Of a stretch of 64,000 bases of DNA, positions 56,567 through 64,000 are shown piece by piece (positions within the stretch are counted from its first letter, which is position 1; every line of letters begins with the position of its first letter). The notes below the pieces were generated by a model. It searched no databases, was not told where the DNA came from, and saw nothing but the letters and a program-made list of their open reading frames with translations. The translations under genes were made by a program, and so were the position numbers. This DNA is from Amyelois transitella (lineage: Eukaryota > Arthropoda > Insecta > Lepidoptera > Pyralidae): positions 2,252,001 through 2,316,000 of the forward strand of contig NC_083517.1 in the NCBI RefSeq assembly GCF_032362555.1, given 5' to 3'.

Positions 56567-58264
56567 GATCATATATAATCTTGTTAAATAATCTAGCCGT
56601 TTGCCGCGAACTTAAGATCTGTCGTACACTTACATTTTTATAAAATTGTTAATATCTCAAAAATTCCTGAACCGATTTAAATGCTATATGAACCAAAAAA
56701 TTCTATTGACAGATACTACAGACATTATAAATTTCATCAGAAACAGACTAACGGTTCGAAAGTTAAAACGTTACCAACATAAATGTATTTTAACCTCAAC
56801 TTGATTGGTAGAACAAATTCGTTCGTGCATTTAGACTTTTAGTTTCATAAAATATTTTGTATATATAGAAATTTTTCATATAGACATTTTTGCTTACAGC
56901 TTCTCAAGCGATGAGAAATGACACTGTCTGGTGGGTAAATTCGGTTTGCGTTAGGTAATTTATTTCCACGCCACGCCTTATCTCAGGCTAAACGAATTTT
57001 GTTTGAAAATTCTCTTGTTCTATCGCCTATCAACTCGGTTGTATCCTCACCTTTTTGGACGTCTCTCACTCGGTGTCCACATGTGATAAAAATTTTGAAG
57101 TAGATTAGTCTGATTTAGATTTTTGCATGAAGCGATTCCTGCCTAAACTCCAAAACTTTGTCAACCATGATCTGATCTTTCTGCAATCTATAAGATTGAA
57201 GAATCATGGTTATTTACATTCAGTTACCTAATTCTACGTAATAGTCTCATATCAATACAGGATTTTTGTGTCTGACTTCGAAAGATGTGCGACGACGAAG
57301 ATGTATAGCGGGCAAAATGGAAAAAGGGATGTACAATGCGCTTTTTTTAAATTTCTTCTTTAAAAAATGGAGTACAAAAATTTAACGGACTTAAAAAAAT
57401 GAATGGACACGCGATAACATATTCTGTTGATACTTATCTAACCTTACTAGTTTATTGCATTGCACGTGCGCGTATTAAGTCATAATTATTAATAAGAACT
57501 TGTTAATAACTTTATCATCTTATCAAACGTTACATTTAAAGTTGTGTCTTCCGTAGCAATAATCTGATAAAATTATTATCGAGGGTTTTTTCTTGTGGAA
57601 ATTATTAAATTACCCCTTCAGGCTTCCCAGAAATCATTTTATTTTTTTCATTAAGTTCGTGTCGCGTTGCTCCGGCGAATAAGGTAAGGTGTTTTTCGGA
57701 AGACGTTGTAACTACTTCGTAAATCACATAGTTTGTTCATACATCTAAACACTCGTCTTTCCTAGAAGGGAAGGAGTCGGAATAAGAAGAAAGAATAAGA
57801 AAAGAATAAGAAAGGAGTTTGAATCTCTCAAACCTCAGCGTAAAGTAAGCAGGTAACTTATATTATGCCGACAAGCTAAAAACCGATAATTTTAAGACGC
57901 AATAATGCGGTCATTGATTCTTGCTGCTTTATTTTACTATTGCGTATCTAACACTGAAATCCGGGTAGCTATCTAATTAACCCTGTTTAATTATTTAATT
58001 ATAATTGCAAAAATCAATCACTCTATTGAATTATTCATAATGCAATACAGTTACCATCTTGTCTCGTACATTCCTTCGTATACTGTACTAGGAGACGGGC
58101 ATAATATTGCCTTTCAAGTGAAATAATAAGACAATATAACTTGGTTATTAATCTACGTTACCTCCTTAGTTAAATTTCGCCAATAACCTTATTCCCAATT
58201 AATGATACGTTCAGATAATTTTCATAATTGTAATCTGTATCAAATAGGGGCCGGAAAATGCGTC
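56567..58264. other. Spacer between genes B and C, nothing recognised
   Basis: About 1.7 kb of AT-rich sequence without convincing ORFs, TIRs or tandem repeats. Confidence 0.5.
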
Positions 58265-58268
58265 GAAA

Positions 58269-58532
58269 TACATACATACATACATATGGTCACGTCTATA
58301 TCCCTTGCGGGGTAGACAGAGCCAACAGTCTTGAAAAGACTGAATGGCCACGTTCAGCTATTTGGCTTAACGATAGAATTGAGATTCAACTAGTGACAGG
58401 TTGCCAGCCCATCGCCTAAAAAAGAATCCCAAGTTTGTAAGCCTATCCCTTAGTCGCCTTTTACGACATCCATGGGAAAGAGATGGAGTGGTCCTATTCT
58501 TTTTTGTATTGGTGCCGGGAGCCACACGGCAC
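58269..58532 (-). repeat. RTE-derived short repeat, full length
   Basis: CATACATACATACATATGGTC to GGGAGCCACACGGC. One of the least diverged copies; lies between genes B and C. Confidence 0.85.
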
Positions 58533-58917
58533 ATGCGGCAATGCGTCGAAATGGTTTCAGTAAATTATGGTACTTGGTTCGCGATCTACTTGGCGGGGGC
58601 ACTGCCGTGCCGCCAGATTAAACTCTTCCATTACTGAATGACTGACTCATTGACTGACAGACAACATCAAAAGTAAAAGCATTTTTAGTGGACTTTAGTT
58701 TATTTTATTTCAGTCTCGTTTCCACTTTTCGTCACTGTTACATAAAATAATGATTAACATATTTCTTATCATTTATGATATCTTAATATAAATGATAAGA
58801 AAGATGATGCTAAATCTTATTACATTCATGATATTCCTGAAAGATTAATGGTGATTACTTACAGATATGGCTTAATTACCTATATTAAAACTAATTCTCC
58901 TATTCCTTTTTTTAATT

Positions 58918-60750
58918 TTAAAAAGCTGTTTTCAGTTCTTGATTTGGTCTGAAATCGACATCAGTTTTACCATTTTCCAACTGATCAGTTGCCACCTTGA
59001 GTTGCGGGGATCCTTTAGCGCCTATAAAGAAAATAAGATTTTTTCATAAATGTTATAAAAGGGTATTTTCTAATTTATAGTACTTTAAATTGCGATCTTT
59101 TTTCAATGGAGTATTTCATAAGTTATCTGAATAATTAATTGGGGAATTATATTTAAGGGTAGCCCTAAAAACTGGTTCTTCTTGCTAATTAAAATTTACT
59201 CAGAGTTTACTATTTATTTCTCTGTTCTATTGACTCGTGTCCCGTTGACAATAAATCCTTTTAAATGCTTATCTGGAAGAAATCCTTGAAGCTTAAGTCT
59301 GCTTCAACACCTTAATAAATTTGTTGGAAAACTAACCACCTCCTAATAACATCTTGATGAGGGTCGAGCACGGCGAGTCCACAAACAAGGTGATGAGGAA
59401 CGCCGACATCACCGCCAAACTGAAGTCTGTTGTGAATCTGTGAATCTGTAAATGGATTAAGTCTTAGTATCAGATGGTAAATAAAAAAAAGGGACAAATT
59501 TCACTGATTGAGTCGCCTCGAAGTAAGTTCGAGACTTGTGTTACGAGATACTAACTCAACGATACTATATTTTATAATAAATACATATATAGATAAACAT
59601 GGTTTAAGATTGAGAAAGATTGAGAAAGGTGTTAGGCAGGGATGTGTTGCGTCACCGTGGCTGTTCAACCTATTTATGGATAGTTGTTTGACAGATTTGA
59701 AAGAGTCTGAAAGTGGATTAAGGATAAATGATTTACTCGTCAAATGTCTGCTCTATGCCGACGATCAGGTTATACTGGCGTCATCAGCGGAGGAGTTACA
59801 GGAGATGGTAAACTGTATGCATGAAGCTTTAAAAGAGAAAGGAATGAAAGTGAACGTAAGTAAAACTAAAACACTGGTTTTTGAAATGGAGAAAGAAATG
59901 ACAGCATGTAATATTTTGATTGGAGGAGAAAAAGTTGAGCAAGTGAAAGAGTTTGTATATCTAGGATCAAAGTTTACATCAGATGGCAAGTGTGATAGTG
60001 ATATTGAAAGGAGAGTGAACGCGGGGAACATGGTGAATGGAGCTTTGCATGCCTTTATGAGCAGTCAGAAACTATCCAAAAAGGCTCGACTGGCTGTGCA
60101 CAGGGGCGTGTTGGTCCCGACATTAATGTATGGGAGTGAAAGTTGGGTATGGCAAAAGAAGCACGAAAGCAGAATAAATGCAGTGGAAATGAGAGCGTTA
60201 AGGAGTATGTTGGGTGTGAAATTGAGTGACCGGATAAGGAACAGCGTGATAAGGGAATGTTGTGATGTGAAAGAAGATGTAGTTACAGGAATAGAAAAGG
60301 GTATGTTGAGATGGTTCGGTCATGTGGAGAGGATGAATGAAAACAGGTTGACTAAGCAGATATACAAGGAGAGTGTGGAGGGAAAGGTCGGGGTGGGAAG
60401 ACCTAGACGAACATATCTTGATCAAATTAAGGACGTCCTGGTGAAGGGTCAGGTCAAAAGTGCCCGAAACCGCCGAGCTTGCATGAAGAGAGTTATGAAT
60501 GTGGATGAAGCAAAGGAAGTATGCAGGGATCGTGGCAAGTGGAAAGAGGTAGTCTCTGCCTACCCCTCCGGGAAAGAGGCGTGAGTTTATGTATGTATGT
60601 ATGTATAGATAAACATCCAAGACCCAGGCCAATTAGAAAAAGTTCTTTTCTCATCATGCCCTGGCTTTGATCCGAACCCGGGACCTCCGGTGTCACAGAC
60701 AAGCGTACTACCGTTGCGCCACAGAGGCCGTCAAAAATGTAAAATATAAC

Positions 60751-60802
<52 letters not shown>

Positions 60803-63800
60803 GTATAACGAAAGTAAAAAATTGATGGGAAGACATCTTTCTTCTTTGTTACCCTCCATAGCTTTGTTTTGGGCCCCTGGGTTCGCCTTTTGAATCTGTT
60901 TTAAGACAGTTAACTGGCATAATGCTGGGTTGGCATTTAGCCATTATGGCAAGAAGAGCGCACGGAGGGGTTTTAGTGGGTAGGCTGGTTCATTAGGTGC
61001 CAGAAGTCTCACACTCTCCCGGGTGAAGTCCCAGGGGTTGTCCGTAGAAAGGATTTTCTGTCTGGGCTCAACGGATAGGACAGTTTCAGTTCAAGATCAA
61101 TAAGTAGCCTTACTGAAAATTGCTTAGAAAATCAGAAGATGCTAAAGAAAAAGGTTCCTGTTATACTTGAATACTACACCGATAACATATGGGAATTTAT
61201 ATCTTGAATCACTTCTATCTATAAAAAAAAACTGCATCAAAAGACGCGGGAAGCGACTTTGGTTTATATATATATAGTGAAATGTAAACCTTACTTACCG
61301 AGAATTCAACAGAGAAATAAATAGGTGCAAGGGCAGTTCCATTGAACACGAACATCAGTGGAAAGTGAACGATGTACATTGCGTAGGAGAGACGACCGAG
61401 AAGTTTCCACATGGGAAGGCACAGTATCCAATTGACTGGACCTGAAATGTTCACGTTGTTAATAGATAGTGAAATGACGAAAATGATGGTCTTACTACAC
61501 TTACTCTACACGCGGGAAAAACTTATTAACAAACATATAGTCACGTCTATATCCTATGCGAAGTAAACAGAGCCAACAGTATTGAAAAGGCTGATAAGCC
61601 ACGTTCAGCTGTTTGGCTTAATGACAGAATTGAGATTTAAATAGTGACGGGTTGCTAGCCCATCGCCTATAAGAAGCATCGCAAGCTTACAAGCCTTACC
61701 CTTAGTCGTCATTTTCAAAAATATTATTTAGCAAAGGGCGATATTAATCTTACCTCCATAACCTTTAGAGCAAGCGAACACAATCCATCCAACTGCCAGG
61801 GCCCAGACGGGTCTCATGAACGAGTTGATAAAGTTATCTGCCAACTGGTTGTCCCAGTCCGATTGCATCAGAGGTTGATGGGTGCACACTACTGCAATGA
61901 TGATACCTATAGCCAAGACCCATAAGACTGCAGTTTGTACCTGAAATTTAAGAGTAGCATCATCTACGGTATCATTCCTTGCTCTTAAGAAATAGTAGTC
62001 CACTATCAATTCCATCATAAAGCTGAGCGTGGGCTTTCAGTATTTACAAGACTTTTGGCTCTGTCTGCCCCGCTGGGTATGTGGATGTGACAATTGGTAT
62101 GTATTTCATTTACCATATTGTGTGGGGTAAGGTTTACCTGCAAAGGTTGCGGATGTCAGATGGGAGTAGCTTCGTGTAAAATCTGACTCACCCAATCCAG
62201 GACCCATAGGACCCATCCGGGGACTAAAGCCAGGAGGAAGAAGGAATATAAGGTACATTTAAAAAAAAATTAAATGTTCACATTATGGCTTCGTGATTTT
62301 TTAATTTTAAGAAAACTTACAAACCTTTGACATGCTTAATTTTTTCCCCCTGTACATGTGGAGCATGTATCCATAAATCATGCCCACGAAGAATGGAGAG
62401 CTTCTTGTTAATGTATTCACGTAGTAGTAATGGACGTAATACGTTCGGTCGTCTGGTCGACTAAAAATTAAGATATAAATTATATTGATCCGTTGATAAT
62501 GAAATTGCCGTGTGGTTTCCGGGACCCATATATTTCATGGGATGTCATAAAAGGTGATTAAGAGAAAGGCTAACTAACTTGGGATACTTGACAGCTAAAA
62601 GTAGTGATAGTTTTTCGCGCGATAAAAACTGCATCGGCATTGAGGCAGGTTACTTCTTATAAAACGACAATTTTTTTTTCGGAAACTTTAATACTTGATG
62701 GTTTAAAAATTAAAAAATATGATGTACAAATTCTGCAGCTTTATAAAATCAATGAATAAGAGTACTTACGAGAAACTCATACTAACGGAGGGGAAATCCA
62801 TTATAAAGTTGTACACGGTAGCTCCAATCAAAGACATCAGAAGGCCAGTGATTAAAGTTAACCAGGCAGCCCGCTTTCTGCCGCTTACAATCCAGAAAAG
62901 AAAGATTGGGGAGATCAGGAACATCTGGAAGTCTATAGCCAGGTACCACGAGTGAGGTAAACACTGAAAATAATAAGCCACGTATAAAATGGAATAATAT
63001 AGTCTTGCACAAAGTTATTTTGACGAATCCATTAGGCGATGTGTTAGCAACCTGTCAAAGTCTCCGAATCTCGGCTTCACTATTTGGCCGTTTGGCTAAT
63101 CGTGTTGGAGTCGGTGACAATTGTTTCACAAAATAATTTTGGTACTAACTAAAAGCAGATTAATGAACTCTTTTCTCTAAGAACATTAAAAAAAAAACAG
63201 CCATAAAACGATCGAACAATCGGTATCATGATATTGACAAAAATAGCATGGCAAAAGAGCCATGGTAATTCTAACAAAGTAAACCTCAAGTCTATATATA
63301 TGTATGTATGTTAAACTCAAGACACACCATTTGCGAAGGGTTGTAATAATTCTGTATATACAGCAGCGTGGACCACCAGTTTGCTCGGCAGAATCTTGTG
63401 TGTTCCGCGACTGTTTCCCAGCGGGGACCGTCAGTCATGCGGTTGAAGATTGAGGCCTGCAGCAGAATGACTGCTGCCAACACGGGGAACAGACGGAACA
63501 GGCGGTTCAGGTAGAATAAGTGGACGTTCTTGATGAATTTCGCTGAAATGAGTAAAACCAACTGAAAGAAAGAGATATGAATACGGAAATGTGTTTTTGT
63601 GACTCTTCACGCTGATACTGGCTTCAATAACATTGTTTCTCTGAGTCGACATGATTGAAGGAGAATTTAACATGCTTTATCTAAGTATTTTGATTGCTTT
63701 TGTATTTTGAGTTAAATCATATAAATTAATAATATAGCGTTAATTCGCACGGGCTAAGCTGCGGGGAACGGCTAGTCATAAATAAAGCTAATAAAATATT

Positions 63801-64000
63801 ATTGTGCCCAAATTCCATATTACGAAATTAAACTAAAAATGTTCTACAATGAAACCACATATATGTAGCTTGTTGCTAAGTGATATGACAATATATGACT
63901 CAGCGCTAACTTTTAAGAAAAAAGCTAAACATAATTAATCGGCTTACTTCTAGTAACCTTTCCGGCTGTAGAATAGACCACAAGGACACCACTGATCATG
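58918..64000 (-). CDS. Gene C: NRF-6-like membrane acyltransferase, 3' part (last eight exons), 5' end outside the window
   Basis: Exons 5'-3': 63948-64000 (cut by the window edge), 63328-63542, 62770-62963, 62325-62460, 61754-61940, 61299-61441, 59337-59445, 58918-59021. Lengths 215, 194, 187, 143 and 109 equal those of genes A and B. Recognisable parts are HLFYLNRLFRLFPVLA, CLPHSWYLAIDFQM, RSSPFFVGMIYGYM, ALAVGWIVFACSKGYGG and RLSYAMYIVHFPLMF, all typical of the multi-pass acyltransferase-3 domain. The tail is polar and ends in QELKTAF. To keep frame, the exon ending at 62325 must use a GTTTGT donor rather than the GTAAGT four bases further on. The 59445-61299 intron contains a SINE split by an RTE copy. 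The NRF domain exons should lie to the right of the window. Confidence 0.8.
59480..60731 (-). repeat. tRNA-derived SINE split by the RTE insertion
   Basis: The SINE 3' part (59480-59600) and its head (60604-60731, ending ...CAGAGGCCGT) are separated by the 59601-60603 RTE copy. Head boxes are recognisable though the B-box carries changes. A TA microsatellite follows the head. Confidence 0.75.
59601..60603 (+). mobile_element. 5'-truncated RTE copy nested in a tRNA-derived SINE
   Basis: It carries the 3' third of the same RTE as at 4034-7449: from KGVRQGC through YADD to the C-terminus SGKEA, ending at 60584, followed by a TATG tail. A 13-bp direct repeat (TATAGATAAACAT) flanks it at 59588-59600 and 60604-60616, which is SINE sequence. 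The coding frame is open and very close to the full-length copy. Near its 5' end an 11-bp stretch (ATTGAGAAAG-type) is duplicated. The insertion lies in a gene C intron, antisense to the gene. Confidence 0.85.
60750..60800. repeat. (TA)n microsatellite
   Basis: About 50 bp of nearly pure TA next to the SINE head; a likely length-variable site. Confidence 0.9.
61535..61715 (-). repeat. RTE-derived short repeat, 5'-truncated
   Basis: ATATAGTCACGTCTATATCC to CCCTTAGTCGTCATTTT, in a gene C intron. Smaller fragments are at 1160-1245, 11250-11330, 36110-36200, 37840-37920, 46274-46400, 51420-51496, 52540-52665, 53290-53410, 54752-54830, 55545-55640, 62020-62105 and 62505-62580. Confidence 0.7.

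Noticed and set aside
58401-58637. 78-codon ORF (LKKNPKFVSLSLSRLLRHPWERDG...), and the same peptide in other copies
   Set aside because: It is a translation of the short RTE-derived repeat, recurring with frameshifts in many copies; not a gene.
1-64000. CRISPR arrays, rRNA genes, viral structural or replication genes
   Set aside because: Direct repeats here are dispersed transposon copies without regular spacers; no rRNA-like or viral coding sequence was recognised.

Overview
The window looks like nuclear DNA of a lepidopteran insect. The genes have short exons with GT-AG introns, the introns and spacers are AT-rich, and the DNA is crowded with interspersed repeats: RTE-type LINEs, a short repeat ending in (TATG)n, a tRNA-derived SINE, a mariner and several MITEs. 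There are no operons, CRISPR arrays or bacterial signals.

Backbone. Four paralogous genes of the 'nose resistant to fluoxetine' (NRF-6) family, a secreted Cys-rich NRF domain followed by a membrane acyltransferase-3 domain, all lie on the minus strand. From right to left: gene C (58918-64000, 5' end outside the window), gene B (41036-56007, 13 exons, 712 aa), gene A (20088-37342, 13 exons, 707 aa) and gene D (2063-7817, first four coding exons only, continuing past the left edge). The exon models were built by hand from splice sites, reading frame and paralogue alignment. Genes A and B have the same number of exons, the same phases and eight identical internal exon lengths, so they arose by tandem duplication. 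A complete carboxylesterase gene (16842-19350, plus strand, three exons, 541 aa, catalytic Ser, Glu and His present) lies between D and A and converges on A.

Mobile DNA by region. 1-2062: LINE and SINE-like remnants. 4034-7449: full-length RTE element (9-bp target duplication) in the first intron of gene D, with one frameshift. 7818-16841: gene-free, mostly repeats, with a 2.07-kb TIR-bounded element (12309-14373) carrying one intact 560-aa ORF of a multicopy but poorly described protein family. 23816-26264: 2.45-kb element with perfect 39-bp TIRs in a gene A intron. 30042-31073: two hAT-like MITEs with 8-bp target duplications. 32201-33521: mariner with an intact transposase ORF. 59601-60603: recent 5'-truncated RTE copy (13-bp target duplication) nested in a tRNA-derived SINE inside a gene C intron. 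More than 20 copies of a roughly 250-290 bp repeat share both ends with the full-length RTE and are probably mobilised by it.

How it fits together. The NRF/acyltransferase genes are likely integral membrane proteins of epithelia; genes A and B both carry GATA-type motifs about 100 bp upstream of the start codon. A 103-bp stretch of exon 3 is identical in A and B while neighbouring coding sequence has diverged, which suggests gene conversion within the array.
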